The notes under the pieces: generated by a model
The model's input: only the letters and a program-made list of their open reading frames with translations
Databases searched by the model: none
What the model was told of the DNA's origin: nothing
Translations under genes and position numbers: made by a program
Assembly (NCBI RefSeq): GCF_017742215.1
Contig: NZ_JAGHKP010000001.1
Location: 1,858,082-1,922,081 of the forward strand
Direction: 5' to 3'
Length of the DNA stretch: 64,000 nt
From: Chitinophaga chungangae
GTDB taxonomy: Bacteria; Bacteroidota; Bacteroidia; Chitinophagales; Chitinophagaceae
Shown: positions 52,186-64,000 of the stretch, in pieces
Numbering within the stretch: position 1 is the first letter of the stretch
How the letters are laid out: each line of letters begins with the position of its first letter

Positions 52186-55100
52186 ATGAAGAGACTAATC
52201 CTGTTTTTTACCGTATTGTTTTTTGCAACCAGCACGTATGCAGCTAATTATTATTGGGTAGGTGGCGCCGGTAGCTGGAGCGAACTGGGCCACTGGTCCA
52301 AAACCTCCGGCGGCACCCCGGACCATTCGATCATTCCCAACCTGGATGACGATGTGTATTTTGACGCCAACAGCGGACTGGCGGATGGCGACATTATATA
52401 CCTGCCCACTGCGAGTCCTGCTTATTGCCGCAATATGTCCTGGGCCGGCGTAACGGTTGCCGCAAGCCTGGTTTGGCAGGGCCAGCCGCTGCTGCTATAC
52501 GGCAGCCTGGAAATGGCCGCTTCCGTGCGTTATGGCACGCGGGGTATATCGTTCCTGGGCGGCAGCGATGCAACCCTGAAAATGAATGGCGCGGCCAGGC
52601 TTCCGGTTACATCATGGTACACCCCCATTACAGTAAACAAGCCAGGCGGTTCGCTTACCTTGCTGGACGGCATTCCGGCGGGGCTTACAGTGACCGCTTT
52701 CTCGCTGACTGCCGGTGCTCTCGATATGTCCGGTCTGACGCACACCTTCGAAAGTTTTATCAGCGACGGCAGTAGTGCAAGAAGCGTGGATATCAGCAAC
52801 GCGACCCTTAATTTAAGCGGCGGTTGGGATTACCGGGGAACCAATAATACGATCAATTCAACAGGATCAACGATCACCGTCGGAAACTTCTATTCAGACC
52901 GGTTCACCTATCCCAAGGTGAACATCACGGCTGGCGGCACTGCAATGGTGATCAATAACACTACTTTCGGTGAACTTACCTTTACGAACGCGTTAGCCCC
53001 GTCCCAAAGCGTACGCATTGGCTCAGGAAACACGATCGAACGGCTCGAGTATAAAGGTGGCGGCTCGGTTGCCGGCGGCGGGAATGTGATCAAAGACCTC
53101 TACATTGCGCCCAGTACGCCCGGGTTTTCATTTGTAGGCAATAACACCATCACCGGAACGCTGCATGCCAATACGCCGGACTGTAATGCCCTTGCACAGC
53201 TACTTGGCTATGGCGCCGGCGCTACTATCACGTTCGCGCCAGGCGCGGTGGCAGACGTGCGTAATATATACATGACCAACCTGGCCGCGGCAGGAAGTAT
53301 TACGTTGCCCATCCCCGTAACAGGGGCAGACGGCGGTGGCAATACCGGTTGGGATTTTCAGCCTCGCGCGACAGGCACTACGCTGTATTGGGTAGGGGGC
53401 GCCGGGGACTGGAACGACAAGGCGAACTGGAGCCTTTCGAGCGGCGGGACCGGCGGCGCTTGTGTACCGTTCACGGGCGATGACGTGGTTTTCGACGCCA
53501 ACAGCGGATTTGCGGCGGGAAATAATACGGTGACCGTAAGCGGCAGCGCCTGGTGCCATAATATGACCTGGACGAACGTAACCGCATCGCCGGTCTTGAG
53601 CCAGGCGCCGGCTTCTACCTTCGAGATCTATGGCTCCATCGCCTTGCATGCCGACCTTACCTTGAACGGCAATATCGTGCTGAGAGGAACGGAGGTGACC
53701 ACGCTTGCCACCAATGGATGCAGCAAAGGCATCGTTACCATCAATTGCGCTAAAGCGAATGTGTCCGCGGGCCTTACTTTGGTCGACAATATCAACTTCC
53801 CCGGGCTTTCGCTCTTGCATGGAAGAGGACAATTGTCCATGGCAAACCGCACCCTGAACATGCAACTCTTTAATAGTACTACCGGTCTTGGCCGTACCAT
53901 AGACATCCAGAATTCAACGATTACGGTCACCTACTGGAACCTTGGAGCGGCAAACGTAGTCATGGTAAACAATGCGGCCGGTTCTTTCATCACATCGAAC
54001 CGCGGCTTTACGGCCAATGGCCTTACTTATTCCAGGGTACAATGCAATACGACCGGGAACGAAATAAACGTAACGAATACGACCATCAGCGATATGCTGG
54101 TTACCAGCACGGGCCTCGTTCCCGTAATCGTTGCGCTGGGCGGAGGCAACACCATCGGCACACTGGAACTAAAGGGGGCGGCCGAGCTCCGGGGCAACAA
54201 TACCATCAATAACCTGTTGCTGGCGCCTTCCCGCAATTATAATTTCAGGAATACGCAGACCATCAACGGCCTGCTCCGCTACAATAACCCCGATTGTTCC
54301 GGCCTTGGCGAAATGAGAGGTCTTGCGGGCGTTGCGACTTTAAATTTCGGGCCTTCTTCAACGAAAGATATCGGCAATGTGTTGCTGGAAAATATGACAG
54401 CGACGGGAACCGGCGTTCCGGTAGCCATATCGGGTGCGGATGCCGGCGGTAACACCGGCTGGAATATCACCGCCGCTTCAAGCGGCGCGCGATACTGGGT
54501 GGGAGGCAGCGGCGACTGGAACGACGCAGCCCACTGGTCAGCCACATCCGGCGGAGCAGGCGGCGCATGTATACCCTCGGTAGCAAATGATGTATTCTTT
54601 GACGCCAAAAGCTTCAGCAGCGGGAGCAGCTCGGTGACAGTGAGTGCCGGCCATGCATACTGCCGCAACATGAACTGGACTGGAGCGGCATTCGCTCCGA
54701 CCCTCACCAAAAGCACTTCCTTCAACATCGAGGTATGGGGTAACCTGGTATTGAATCCCGCCGTGCGGATGAATACACCTACCGTAGGTATCGCCGGACC
54801 TTCACTGAGCTTCAGAGGCGCGGCCAACAGTACGATCACCACTAACGGCTCGACGCTTGGCGATTTCGACCTTTCCGTCAATAAACCGAATGGCGGCAAA
54901 GTTACCTTGCTGGACGACTTTAACAATGCGAATTCTGTTATAGAGGTGAACAACGGCGCCCTGGACATCAGCGGCCGGACGGTAACCGTGACATATATCA
55001 CGGATAACAGTACGGCTAATCCTGTCAGTCTCAATATTACCAATGCCACCATCAACGGCGGATGGCATGCCATGGGCACCAGCAAAACCGTGCAGGCTGC

Positions 55101-58100
55101 CGGCTCGAATATAATAGGAGCGACCGTCTTCAGGACCAACGCGGGCGTATATAATAAGGTGGATGTAGCAACCACCAACGATGCGGCGATAAGTATCAAT
55201 GCCACCACCATCGGCGATCTTCTGTTCAGCAATAACAACGCGGCCTCCGGGGCATACCTCGGTACAGGCAATACCGTCGACCGCCTTGAATTTAGGGGGA
55301 AAGGCTCCATTCTTGGTACCGGCAATACCATTGACACGCTGATATTCGCTCCTGGCAAAACTTACACTTTTGCATCGAATACCAATACCACCATCAACGA
55401 CGCGTGGTATGGCAGCGGCTCTCCCTGTAATCCCACGCAGATCGTCAGTTCGTCTACCACAAACGCTACCGTGACCAAAACGAACGGTACGGTCGATTTC
55501 GATTATATCCGTCTCAACCGCATTACCGCCGCCGGCGTTACCCCTTTTAAAGCAAGGGAACATACGGTGGACCTCGGCGGAAATGTCAATTGGGATATTT
55601 CGCCATATGACAACTCCGCTACTATCACCGGTTTCGGGCCGGACCGTACGGTCTGTGCAGACGCATTCCCCGTTGTTTTGAACACGGACGGCTTCTTTGC
55701 CGGCCCTTCCGCCACTTACTTATGGACCGGTGGAAGCACAGGGAAAACGTTGTCTGTTACCGATGGCGGCACCTATAAAGTAACCGTTCAATATCCTGAC
55801 GGCTGCTCGATTTCCGACGAAATTACGATTACAAAAAGCACCGTGACCGTTGCCCCGATCACCGGCGATGCCGGAATATGCGACGGGGAAACCACCACGC
55901 TGGCGAGCGTTACGCCCGGCGGCGTATGGACCACCAGCGACGCGGCCGTGGCTACTGTGAGCCCCGCCGGCCTGGTGACCAGCGTTGCGCCGGGAACGAC
56001 TACCATCACGTATACCGTTACTAACGGGGACGGATGTACGGGATCGCAGCAGTTCGTTGTTACGGTGAACCCAATCCCCGCCGCACCTGTTATTACCGGT
56101 ACCTTAACCTTATTTGAAGGCGGCACCACCACGCTTTCCGGCGGTACGCCCGGCGGCGCGTGGACCACCAGCGACGCGGCCATCGCCACCGTGAACGGCA
56201 CCGGCGTAGTAACCGGCGTTGCGGGCGGTTCCGCGGACATTACTTATACGATAACCAGCGCCAGCGGATGTACGTCGTTAGCGACGGTTACGGTAACCGT
56301 GGATGGATTTTCGCCGGACAAACGCGAACTGGGCATCGTTAAAACGGCGGATGCGCAGGAACCGGGCACTAACGGCGGATTTTCGATCCATCTGCCCACG
56401 GGTGTTCTTGCCGTGGAAGATATTGCCGTTACCTATACCATAGCGGGCACTGCAACGGCGCCCGGGGATTATACCGCCCTGAGCGGCACCGCAACGATCC
56501 TTGCGGGGCAGAACGGCGTGACGGTGCCGGTGAATGTTCAGAACGATGGATTGATCGAAAGCGCGGAAACCGTGATTGTTACTTTATCCGCCGGTACTTC
56601 CACTAATTATGCGTACACGATCGACGGTACCGCCGGCAATGCCACCGTACAGATCGCGGACGATGATGATACGCCCGCTAACCGCGTGGTAAGCGTAACG
56701 GCACAGCTGAACGCTTCCGAACCCACCAATACGGGCACCTTTACCGTAGCATTACCCGCCGGTGCGCTGGCCCCCGAGGATATTACCGTGGCCTTTACGC
56801 TCGGCGGCACGGCCATCAATGGCACCGACTATCAAACCTTCCCTGTTTCCATCGTGATACCGGCCGGCGAAAACAATGTAGTGATCGACGTGACGGCGAT
56901 AGACGACCAGGTGATGGAAAAAACGAAAACCATTGAACTGACGCTTACGGGCGCTACCGTGCCCACCGCCGGCAGCTTCACGATAAGCGCCACACAAGGC
57001 ACGGCCGTGCTCAATCAAAACGATAACGACTATGTAACGGCCAACAGGGTGCTTTCCATCACCGGCAACGGCGATGCGGCCGAGCCTTCGACCCACAGCA
57101 GCTTTACCATCAGCCTGCCTGCCGGGTACAGCTCATCGTTGCCCGTTACGGTGAATTATACCGTGACAGGCACGGCCACGGACGGCGCGGATTACAGCGG
57201 GCCTTCCACCAGCATTACCCTTCCAGCCGGCCAAAACAGTGTAGACGTTCCCGTGACCGTGATGAACGATGGTCTCCTTGAACCGCTGGAAACCGTAATA
57301 CTTACCCTCACCGGCGGCACTGCCACCGAAGGAGGGATTACCGTCTTTTCTTTTACTCCCAACCCATCGGCAAAAACCGCTACCGTAAACATTACCGACG
57401 ACGACAATACGAGCGGCAATACCACGCTGTCCGTTACCGCGCAAAATGCCGCGGAACCTGCCACCAACGGCAGCTTTACGATCAGCTTGCCCACGGGCGT
57501 GCTGGCTTCCGAAGACATTGCCATTGCCTACTCGATAGGGGCGGGCACCGCTACGCCCGGGACCGATTATAGGGCTATCACCGGGAGTATTGTGTTGCGG
57601 GCGGGCCAGAACAGCGTACCGGTTGCGTTGACCGTTATTGACAATACAGTGATAGAACCACCCACCGAAACAGTAATATTTAATATTGTAGGCGGCACAT
57701 CGCCCAATCTCACCTACACAGTGAGCGCTACCAACGGCAGCGCCACCGCTACTATCGCGGACGACGACTTTGACGCCGGCAGCAATATCGTGTTGCTCAC
57801 CAAAGTTTCGGACGCCATCGAAGGCGGCACCAACGGGCAATACAGGGTATCTTTCCCTCCGGGCGTGAGCAGTTCCGAAGATGTGGTGATAGGATTTACG
57901 GTAAGCGGTAGCGCGAGACGCATCGCACCAGGCATCGATTATAACCTGCTGGGCCTCAGCGGAAACAATATAGTGATACCTGCCGGCGCCAGTGAAGTAT
58001 ATATCGACGTGGATGCGTCTAACGACGGTATTATTGAAGGGCCGGAAAACGTAATACTCGACCTTACCAGCGCGGCGTCTGCTTCCTACCCATATACAAT

Positions 58101-61100
58101 AGATCCGTCAGGCAATGGGGCAACGGTATCTATCGTTGACGCCAACGCCGCCAGCAGCACGCCGCTGCAGGTGATAACGGGCGCGAATGCGGCAGAGCCG
58201 GCATCTAGCGGTACATTTACCGTAAAACTGGCAGGAGTTGCTACTTCCGCTTGGCCAGTCACGGTAGGTTACCGCGTCAGCGGCACAGCCACGGCCGGTT
58301 CCGATTATCAGGGCATAGGCACAATTGTTATTCCCTCCAATACCAATGCTGTTTCTGTTTCACTGGCCATTCTAGACGATCAGATCATCGAACCGGTTGA
58401 AACGATGACGTTCACGCTGCTCTCCGGCAGCGCCACTGATGGCGGCGGTAATGCATTTATTTTCCCGCCGGACCCGGCCAATAACGACATCTCCGTCAAT
58501 ATCGCCGACAACGACGCCTCCAGTGCCAACCAGGTGCTGAAAGTAATGCCTAATGTGGATGCTGCGGAACCGAACACCAATGGCAGCTTCACCGTGAGCC
58601 TGCCGCCCGGTTATTCTTCTTCGGCCAACACGACGCTCAGCTATACAATGACCGGCACCGGTACCCGCAACACGGACTACACGATATTTACCATTACGCT
58701 CCCGGCGTATCAGAACAGCATCTCTCTTCCTTTGTTTGTCACCAACGACCAGGTGATCGAAGGCACGGAAACCGCGATCCTCAACCTGAACGGGGCCACC
58801 GACGGCAACAGCTTCACCTACAGCGCCGATCCTTCGGCCAGACAAGCCACCCTTAACATCCTGGACGACGACGACGTACCGGCCAACCGCGTGTTGAGCA
58901 TTTCCACCTATCTCAATTCCAGTGAGACCGGTTCGAACGGTGCAGTGAAGATCAAACTGCCGGCCGGCGTTAGCGCGGCGCACGACATTACCGTTAACTA
59001 CACCGTAAGCGGCGGCACCGCCACCGAGGGCCTGGATTACGATGCGCTCACCGGCACGGCGGTTATTCCCGCCGGGTTTAATGAAATAACGGTGCCGGTA
59101 ACGGTAAAAGATGACGACATCATCGAACAAACGGAAACCGTGGAACTCACCGTTTCCGGCGGTACGGGTGGGCCTTCCAATACAACGCCCTTCACCGCCG
59201 CAACCGGCAGCGAAACCGCTTCCGTATTGATCCTGGACGACGACGATGTGCCGGCAAACCGCGCATTGAGCATAACAGCCGGCGCGAATGTAACGGAAGG
59301 CTCGGGAGACCCGGCTGAGTTTACAGTCAGCCTTCCCGGCGCCACCATTACCAGTTCGGAAGATATCACCGTGTCTTACACGGTAAGCGGCACGGCCACC
59401 GCCGGCGACGACTATACGGAGCTTTCCGGCACCGTGGTGATCCCCGCCGGCCAGCACAGCGTAGTTATCAGCGCGCCTGTGCTCAACGACCTGCTGCTGG
59501 AAGTTTCCGAAGACATTACCGTTACGCTTGCGGGCGGCGCCTCGGCCAGTTCCCCGTATACCGGCACGGGCAGCGCCACCGTTACCATCGGGGACGACGA
59601 GAACCAGCCCGCTTCGCTGGTGCTGAACGTAACGTCCACCGCGGATGGGGCAGAACCGGGCACCAACGGCAATTTCCGGATCAGCCTGCCCACGGGCATC
59701 ATCCCGACGGAAGACATTACCGTGTCTTACCTGATCGGCGGCACGGCCACCTCCGGTGTGGATTACAACGCTATCGCCGGCGCCGTGATCATTCCCGCCG
59801 GTCAGAACAGTGTAGACGTTCCCGTTACCGTAATAAACGACCCGATCATCGAAGCGCCTGAATCGGTGGTCTTCACCCTTGGAGGCGGTAGCTCCACCAG
59901 CTTCAACTTCACCGGTTCGGGCAATGCCACCGTGAATATCGCCGACGACGAAAGCACCACACCCGCCAACAGAACGCTCACCATCACAAAAGATGCGGAC
60001 GCTGCGGAACCTGTTACCAACGGCGGCTTCATCATTAACCTGCCTCCAGGCATCACCGTAACCGAAGATGTGACCGTGAACTACATGATAGGCGGCACCG
60101 CAACGGCCGGCGACGATTATGCCGCTCTGAGCGGCAGCGTGGTGATCCCAGCCGGACAGCCCGGCATTAGTGTGCCCGTTACCGTTATCGACGACCAGTT
60201 AATGGAGACCGCCGAAACGCTGATCGTTACGCTTGCAGGCGGCGCCAGCACGAGCTTCACTTTCACCGGCACAGGCAGCGCAACGGTAAACATTGCGGAC
60301 GATGAAAGCACCCCGCCGGTTGCGATAACCATCGCAAAAAATGCGGACGGCACGGAACCCGGCACCAACGGCAGCTTTACCATCAGCCTGCCCGCAGGCG
60401 TCACTTCAATTGAAGACGTGACCGTGAATTACACCGTAGGCGGCACGGCGATAGCCGGCGGCGATTACACCGCGCTGTCCGGCGCCGTGGTGATCCCCGC
60501 GGGACAGAACAGCGTGACCGTACCCGTAACTGTGGCAGACGACGACATTATAGAAACAACAGAAACAGTAACGGCAACCCTCACTGCTGCGGGCAGCGCC
60601 AGCTTTACCTTCACAGCAAGCGGCGCCGCCACGTTGAATATCGCGGACGACGACAACACGCCAGCAAACCTTGTACTGAACATCACCAAACTGAACGATG
60701 CTACAGAACCGTCTTCCGTAGGCACTGCGCTGGTCGCGCTGCCCACTGGTATTACAGCCATGGAAGACATTACCGTTACTTATACGATTGGCGGCACCGC
60801 GGCTGCTGACGCGGATTATGCGGCACTTTCCGGGACCGCTATCATACCGGCCGGCCAGAACAGCGTGCAGATACCTATTTTCGTGATAGACGACCAGGTG
60901 ATAGAGACGCCGGAAACCGTTGAGCTTACGTTCACCGGCGGCACTAGCACCAGCTTTGCCTTCACCGGCACGGGCAACATATCCGTCGATATCGCAGACG
61001 ATGATAACATCCCGGCTAACCTGGTGCTGAATGTTGTCAGCAACACGGCCGCGGCGGAACCGGATGTGCCGGGCAGCTTTACGATCTCGCTTCCCAACGG

Positions 61101-63780
61101 CATCACCGCTACCGAAGACATTACAATCACCTATGCAACGGGCGGCACTGCTGTTGGAGATGAGGATTATGAAGCGATGGTAGGTCTTGTAGTGATCCCT
61201 GCGGGCAGCAACAGCGTGGACGTGCCGGTAAACGTGCTGGACGACCTGACGCTCGAAGGCACCGAAACCGTTACCCTAGAGATTACCGGCGGCACCACCT
61301 CCAGCCTGACCTTTGCCCCGGGCACAGATAAAACGGCTTCGCTGGACATTGCGGACGACGATAACGATCCATCCAAACTGGTGCTGAACATCGCAAGGGG
61401 CGCGGATGGCGCTGAACCGGGCACCGACGGCAGCTTCATAATCAGTTTGCCGACAGGTGTTACCACTACGGAAGACGTGACCGTAAATTATACGACAGGC
61501 GGCACCGCTACTGCGGGTGACGATTACACGGCGCTCACCGGCTCGGCGGTTATCCCCGCTGGTCAAAGCAGTGTAACGGTAACCGTGGCAGTAGCAGACG
61601 ACGACATCATAGAACCGGCGGAAACCGTGACCGCCACGCTGAACGGCGGAAGCTCCGCCAGCTTCACGTTCACCGGTACGGGCAGCGCCACGGTGAACAT
61701 CAACGACGATGAAAGCGCGGTACCGGCCAACCTTGCCCTTACCGTAACTAAAGGCGCGGACGGCGCGGAACCTGCAACCAACGGCAGCTTCGTGATCAGC
61801 CTGCCCGGTACGGTAACGACCTCCGAAGACATTACCGTGCAGTACACCATTACCGGAACAGCCACTGCCGGAGGCGACTATACCACGCTTACCGGTACCG
61901 CGGTGATCGAAGCGGGCGACCGTACGGTAACCGTTCCCGTTCCCGTGTTGAACGACCAGGTGATCGAGCCGCTGGAAACCGTTGTGATGACGCTCAACGG
62001 CGGCAGCAGCACCAGCTTCGCATTTACCGGCACAGGCAATGCCACCGTGAACATCAATGACGAAGAAAATGTACCGGCCAACCTTGTATTGAATGCGACC
62101 AACAACGGAAACGCGACGGAACCCGCCACCCACGGCGGTTTCACGATCAGCCTGCCCAATAACATCACCGTTTCGACGGACGTTACCGTGCATTACACCA
62201 TCACCGGTGCCGCCACCCCGGGCGACGACTACGGCGCACTGAGCGGCTCCGTGGTGATACCCGCCGGTCTGGGCAGCATTCCCGTACCGGTAACCGTGAG
62301 CGACGACGACCTGATAGAAGGAGACGAAACCGTTATTCTGACCATCACCGGCGGAACGGCTACCGGCCTCACTTTCACGCCGGGCGCAAGCAGTACCGCC
62401 ACGGTGACCGTTGCGGACGACGATACCAACCTGGACGTGACGGTACTCGCCAGCACACCTGCCGCCGCGGAACCCGGCACACCAGGCGCGTTCACCATCA
62501 GCCTGCCCGCCGGTAAAACATCCGCTGCGGACGTTACGGTTACCTACACCATCAGCGGTACGGCTACCGCCGGCGACGATTACACTGCCCTTACGGGTAC
62601 CGCTGTGATCCCCGCGGGTGACAACAGCGCGCCCGTTGCGGTAAGCGTACTGGACGACAATTTTGTGGAAACCCCCGAAACCGTGACCATCACGCTCACC
62701 GGCGCCTCCTCTTCCGGCAGCGCCTTCACTATCGGCACACCCAATACCGCTACGGTAACGATCGCCGACGAGGATGCGGCAAGTCTTGTACTAGAAGCAT
62801 CGGCCAGCAAACCGGCCGCAGCAGAACCCGGAACCCATGGCGCCTTCACCATCGGCATCGCGGGCGGCAAGATCGCTACGGAGGCAGTAACAGTTCAATA
62901 TACCATCAGCGGTACGGCAACGGCAGACCAGGATTACGAAGCGATCAACGGCATGATAACGATCCCTGCCGGCAGAAACAGTGTAGACGTGCCCGTTACC
63001 GTAATAGACGACATCGATGTGGAAACCCCTGAGACAGTGGTGCTGACCGTTACGGGCGGCCAATCCGCGAACTTCAGCTGGACGGCGGACGTTGCCCGCC
63101 AGGCGGTAGTGACCATCACCAGCGAAGATATCCCGATGGGCGATCTCTCGATCACCAAAGAGATCGTGCAGCCGTTAACCGGCCCGTACCGTCTCGGACA
63201 GGAGCTCACTTACCGCATCAGCATCCGGAACATCGGCAACGGCATAGCCGGCGGCGCGGCGGTAACGGATACGTTGCCCGTGCAGCTCGGATTACCCGGC
63301 ATGACCAATGCGAGCAGGGGACAGGTGAACGTTGCAACGGCGAACAGGGTAGTGGTATGGACGATCGGCGATATGCAGCCCGGCGCAACGGCGCAGCTCG
63401 AGATCCGCTGCAGGATCACGGAAGGCGGCGCGATGGTTGCCGGTGCTGAAGCTGTCAGCGGCAGTACAGACCCGGACCTAACCAATAACAAAGCGGTAAT
63501 GAGATTGCAGATCGACGGACAGGACCTCAACTTCCCGAACGTGTTCACACCGAACGGCGACGGCAAGAACGAGAAGTTCGTGATTGGCGGTCTTGAAAAA
63601 TACACCGGCGCGAAACTCCAGGTGTTCAACCGCTGGGGCGGGCAGGTATACCGGTCAAACGACTACCGCAACGACTGGAACGGCTCAAACCTGGTAGAAA
63701 GCACGTATTACTACATCCTGGAGGTCCAAAAACCCGACGGCGTTAAAACTTATAAAGGATGGGTCATCATTTTGCGGTAA
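52186..63780 (+). CDS. Giant T9SS-type surface adhesin with Calx-beta repeats, about 3864 aa
   Basis: Very large exported protein (near 390 kDa). The start at ATG 52186 gives a signal peptide ([20 protein letters not shown]); an ATG 13 codons earlier is less likely. Three homologous N-terminal repeats of about 370 residues each open with YWVGG-G-W (at about 21, 400 and 770). A PKD-like domain follows (about 1140-1215), then two Big_2-type Ig domains (to about 1378), 19 Calx-beta repeats (about 1380-3650), a DUF11-like domain (about 3651-3780), and a CHU_C/gliding-motility C-terminal domain ([20 protein letters not shown] to the end) used as type IX secretion signal. Calx-beta DDD/DDE turns bind Ca2+. 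Probable surface adhesin or motility protein. Its stop overlaps the PorP/SprF start. Confidence 0.9.
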   Translation: MKRLILFFTVLFFATSTYAANYYWVGGAGSWSELGHWSKTSGGTPDHSIIPNLDDDVYFDANSGLADGDIIYLPTASPAYCRNMSWAGVTVAASLVWQGQPLLLYGSLEMAASVRYGTRGISFLGGSDATLKMNGAARLPVTSWYTPITVNKPGGSLTLLDGIPAGLTVTAFSLTAGALDMSGLTHTFESFISDGSSARSVDISNATLNLSGGWDYRGTNNTINSTGSTITVGNFYSDRFTYPKVNITAGGTAMVINNTTFGELTFTNALAPSQSVRIGSGNTIERLEYKGGGSVAGGGNVIKDLYIAPSTPGFSFVGNNTITGTLHANTPDCNALAQLLGYGAGATITFAPGAVADVRNIYMTNLAAAGSITLPIPVTGADGGGNTGWDFQPRATGTTLYWVGGAGDWNDKANWSLSSGGTGGACVPFTGDDVVFDANSGFAAGNNTVTVSGSAWCHNMTWTNVTASPVLSQAPASTFEIYGSIALHADLTLNGNIVLRGTEVTTLATNGCSKGIVTINCAKANVSAGLTLVDNINFPGLSLLHGRGQLSMANRTLNMQLFNSTTGLGRTIDIQNSTITVTYWNLGAANVVMVNNAAGSFITSNRGFTANGLTYSRVQCNTTGNEINVTNTTISDMLVTSTGLVPVIVALGGGNTIGTLELKGAAELRGNNTINNLLLAPSRNYNFRNTQTINGLLRYNNPDCSGLGEMRGLAGVATLNFGPSSTKDIGNVLLENMTATGTGVPVAISGADAGGNTGWNITAASSGARYWVGGSGDWNDAAHWSATSGGAGGACIPSVANDVFFDAKSFSSGSSSVTVSAGHAYCRNMNWTGAAFAPTLTKSTSFNIEVWGNLVLNPAVRMNTPTVGIAGPSLSFRGAANSTITTNGSTLGDFDLSVNKPNGGKVTLLDDFNNANSVIEVNNGALDISGRTVTVTYITDNSTANPVSLNITNATINGGWHAMGTSKTVQAAGSNIIGATVFRTNAGVYNKVDVATTNDAAISINATTIGDLLFSNNNAASGAYLGTGNTVDRLEFRGKGSILGTGNTIDTLIFAPGKTYTFASNTNTTINDAWYGSGSPCNPTQIVSSSTTNATVTKTNGTVDFDYIRLNRITAAGVTPFKAREHTVDLGGNVNWDISPYDNSATITGFGPDRTVCADAFPVVLNTDGFFAGPSATYLWTGGSTGKTLSVTDGGTYKVTVQYPDGCSISDEITITKSTVTVAPITGDAGICDGETTTLASVTPGGVWTTSDAAVATVSPAGLVTSVAPGTTTITYTVTNGDGCTGSQQFVVTVNPIPAAPVITGTLTLFEGGTTTLSGGTPGGAWTTSDAAIATVNGTGVVTGVAGGSADITYTITSASGCTSLATVTVTVDGFSPDKRELGIVKTADAQEPGTNGGFSIHLPTGVLAVEDIAVTYTIAGTATAPGDYTALSGTATILAGQNGVTVPVNVQNDGLIESAETVIVTLSAGTSTNYAYTIDGTAGNATVQIADDDDTPANRVVSVTAQLNASEPTNTGTFTVALPAGALAPEDITVAFTLGGTAINGTDYQTFPVSIVIPAGENNVVIDVTAIDDQVMEKTKTIELTLTGATVPTAGSFTISATQGTAVLNQNDNDYVTANRVLSITGNGDAAEPSTHSSFTISLPAGYSSSLPVTVNYTVTGTATDGADYSGPSTSITLPAGQNSVDVPVTVMNDGLLEPLETVILTLTGGTATEGGITVFSFTPNPSAKTATVNITDDDNTSGNTTLSVTAQNAAEPATNGSFTISLPTGVLASEDIAIAYSIGAGTATPGTDYRAITGSIVLRAGQNSVPVALTVIDNTVIEPPTETVIFNIVGGTSPNLTYTVSATNGSATATIADDDFDAGSNIVLLTKVSDAIEGGTNGQYRVSFPPGVSSSEDVVIGFTVSGSARRIAPGIDYNLLGLSGNNIVIPAGASEVYIDVDASNDGIIEGPENVILDLTSAASASYPYTIDPSGNGATVSIVDANAASSTPLQVITGANAAEPASSGTFTVKLAGVATSAWPVTVGYRVSGTATAGSDYQGIGTIVIPSNTNAVSVSLAILDDQIIEPVETMTFTLLSGSATDGGGNAFIFPPDPANNDISVNIADNDASSANQVLKVMPNVDAAEPNTNGSFTVSLPPGYSSSANTTLSYTMTGTGTRNTDYTIFTITLPAYQNSISLPLFVTNDQVIEGTETAILNLNGATDGNSFTYSADPSARQATLNILDDDDVPANRVLSISTYLNSSETGSNGAVKIKLPAGVSAAHDITVNYTVSGGTATEGLDYDALTGTAVIPAGFNEITVPVTVKDDDIIEQTETVELTVSGGTGGPSNTTPFTAATGSETASVLILDDDDVPANRALSITAGANVTEGSGDPAEFTVSLPGATITSSEDITVSYTVSGTATAGDDYTELSGTVVIPAGQHSVVISAPVLNDLLLEVSEDITVTLAGGASASSPYTGTGSATVTIGDDENQPASLVLNVTSTADGAEPGTNGNFRISLPTGIIPTEDITVSYLIGGTATSGVDYNAIAGAVIIPAGQNSVDVPVTVINDPIIEAPESVVFTLGGGSSTSFNFTGSGNATVNIADDESTTPANRTLTITKDADAAEPVTNGGFIINLPPGITVTEDVTVNYMIGGTATAGDDYAALSGSVVIPAGQPGISVPVTVIDDQLMETAETLIVTLAGGASTSFTFTGTGSATVNIADDESTPPVAITIAKNADGTEPGTNGSFTISLPAGVTSIEDVTVNYTVGGTAIAGGDYTALSGAVVIPAGQNSVTVPVTVADDDIIETTETVTATLTAAGSASFTFTASGAATLNIADDDNTPANLVLNITKLNDATEPSSVGTALVALPTGITAMEDITVTYTIGGTAAADADYAALSGTAIIPAGQNSVQIPIFVIDDQVIETPETVELTFTGGTSTSFAFTGTGNISVDIADDDNIPANLVLNVVSNTAAAEPDVPGSFTISLPNGITATEDITITYATGGTAVGDEDYEAMVGLVVIPAGSNSVDVPVNVLDDLTLEGTETVTLEITGGTTSSLTFAPGTDKTASLDIADDDNDPSKLVLNIARGADGAEPGTDGSFIISLPTGVTTTEDVTVNYTTGGTATAGDDYTALTGSAVIPAGQSSVTVTVAVADDDIIEPAETVTATLNGGSSASFTFTGTGSATVNINDDESAVPANLALTVTKGADGAEPATNGSFVISLPGTVTTSEDITVQYTITGTATAGGDYTTLTGTAVIEAGDRTVTVPVPVLNDQVIEPLETVVMTLNGGSSTSFAFTGTGNATVNINDEENVPANLVLNATNNGNATEPATHGGFTISLPNNITVSTDVTVHYTITGAATPGDDYGALSGSVVIPAGLGSIPVPVTVSDDDLIEGDETVILTITGGTATGLTFTPGASSTATVTVADDDTNLDVTVLASTPAAAEPGTPGAFTISLPAGKTSAADVTVTYTISGTATAGDDYTALTGTAVIPAGDNSAPVAVSVLDDNFVETPETVTITLTGASSSGSAFTIGTPNTATVTIADEDAASLVLEASASKPAAAEPGTHGAFTIGIAGGKIATEAVTVQYTISGTATADQDYEAINGMITIPAGRNSVDVPVTVIDDIDVETPETVVLTVTGGQSANFSWTADVARQAVVTITSEDIPMGDLSITKEIVQPLTGPYRLGQELTYRISIRNIGNGIAGGAAVTDTLPVQLGLPGMTNASRGQVNVATANRVVVWTIGDMQPGATAQLEIRCRITEGGAMVAGAEAVSGSTDPDLTNNKAVMRLQIDGQDLNFPNVFTPNGDGKNEKFVIGGLEKYTGAKLQVFNRWGGQVYRSNDYRNDWNGSNLVESTYYYILEVQKPDGVKTYKGWVIILR
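56323..63138 (+). repeat. 19 tandem Calx-beta domain repeats (coding)
   Basis: Each unit is about 105-125 residues with the pattern AEP-(S/T)xG-F-(T/I)ISLP ... ED(I/V)TVxYT(I/V)xGTATxGxDYxALSG ... [12 protein letters not shown] ... ETVxxTL ... NIADDD. By reading the AEP-type openings I count 19 units. Units 10-17 (about 59.6-62.4 kb) are the most alike, also at DNA level, which makes this stretch prone to recombination and assembly collapse. Confidence 0.85.
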
Positions 63781-64000
63781 TGAAATCAAAATTCTCTGCT
63801 GATCTTAAAAGCAAACAGATGCAAAAAATATTCAGGGCGGCGATCACGGTTTTGCTCCTCATCCCCGGGGCCTGCGCGATGGCGCAGCAGAACATCCAGT
63901 TCAGCCAGTACGTGTTCAACGGGTTGAGCATCAACCCGGCGTATGCGGGGTATAAAGAAGACCTGTACCTGAACGCGACGTACCGTCATCAATGGGCGGG
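63780..64000 (+). CDS. PorP/SprF-family type IX secretion-associated membrane protein, 3' truncated by window
   Basis: The ATG at 63780 shares a base with the adhesin stop (TAATG), so the two genes are translationally coupled. The visible 73 residues contain a signal peptide (LLIPGACAMAQ, cut near residue 37) and the family hallmark QQNIQFSQYVFNGLSINPAYAG followed by LNATYRHQWA. PorP/SprF proteins are outer membrane beta-barrel proteins that pair with large T9SS adhesins (as SprF with SprB) and help them reach or stay on the cell surface. The gene continues beyond the window. It sits where such a partner is expected. Confidence 0.92.
   Translation, partial: MKSKFSADLKSKQMQKIFRAAITVLLLIPGACAMAQQNIQFSQYVFNGLSINPAYAGYKEDLYLNATYRHQWA

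Noticed and set aside
58372..59457. Long antisense frames opposite the Calx-beta repeats
   Set aside because: Repetitive codons of the adhesin leave the opposite strand open; no start signals or recognisable domain, and similar frames recur at each repeat.

Overview
The window comes from a Bacteroidota genome, most likely a member of the Chitinophagaceae close to Chitinophaga. That assignment is inferred from content: three SusC/SusD pairs, an ECF sigma factor and FecR pair feeding a SusC with an STN domain, a gliding-motility/T9SS C-terminal domain on a giant adhesin, a PorP/SprF-like gene, and -7 boxes of the Bacteroidota type TAnnTTTG. No rRNA, tRNA, CRISPR array, insertion sequence or prophage was seen.

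Layout. 1-4.6 kb: 3' part of a fatty-acid desaturase, an RRM RNA-binding protein, a small unknown gene, a secreted GH127-type beta-L-arabinofuranosidase, and an ArsR regulator coupled to a frameshifted AHSA1/SRPBCC gene. 4.7-8.6 kb: a protein joining an eCIS-type DUF4157 domain to a DUF922-like domain, followed by a YkgJ-like cysteine-cluster protein, then DinB and an XRE/DUF2975 pair with a possible 26-residue membrane peptide. 9.2-14.9 kb: a SusC/SusD pair without adjacent enzymes, closed by a strong terminator, and a small lipoprotein.

15.0-36.2 kb is the most interesting region: a minus-strand polysaccharide-utilisation-like locus read from SusC (34911) to an FAD oxidoreductase (14995). 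It holds SusC, SusD, a DUF5017-like surface lipoprotein, a sodium:solute symporter, three large mutually related exported proteins (847, 1106 and 941 residues) that I cannot place in a named glycosidase family, an SGNH hydrolase and the oxidoreductase. A divergent LacI-family regulator sits at the SusC end. The same 33-bp twin inverted repeat (13-bp arms, 7-bp spacer) occurs exactly twice that I could find: in the LacI/SusC intergenic region and upstream of the 941-residue gene inside the locus. This suggests one regulator controlling two promoters of one catabolic system.

36.3-43.3 kb: a single-domain response regulator, an EmrAB-TolC-type efflux operon (MFS, HlyD, TolC) with an AraC regulator upstream, and two membrane-anchored unknowns. 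43.5-51.7 kb: an alpha/beta-hydrolase lipoprotein, then the third SusC/SusD pair with its FecR anti-sigma factor and a divergent ECF sigma factor. The sigma gene has no ATG, GTG or TTG in the expected place, and a perfect 22-bp palindrome lies in the divergent promoter region. 52.2-64.0 kb: a giant exported protein of about 3864 residues (three N-terminal YWVGG-type repeats, Ig-like domains, 19 Calx-beta repeats, a DUF11-like domain, and a CHU_C/T9SS-type C-terminus), translationally overlapped by a PorP/SprF-family gene cut by the window end.

All family names are from reading the protein sequences; no database search was run.
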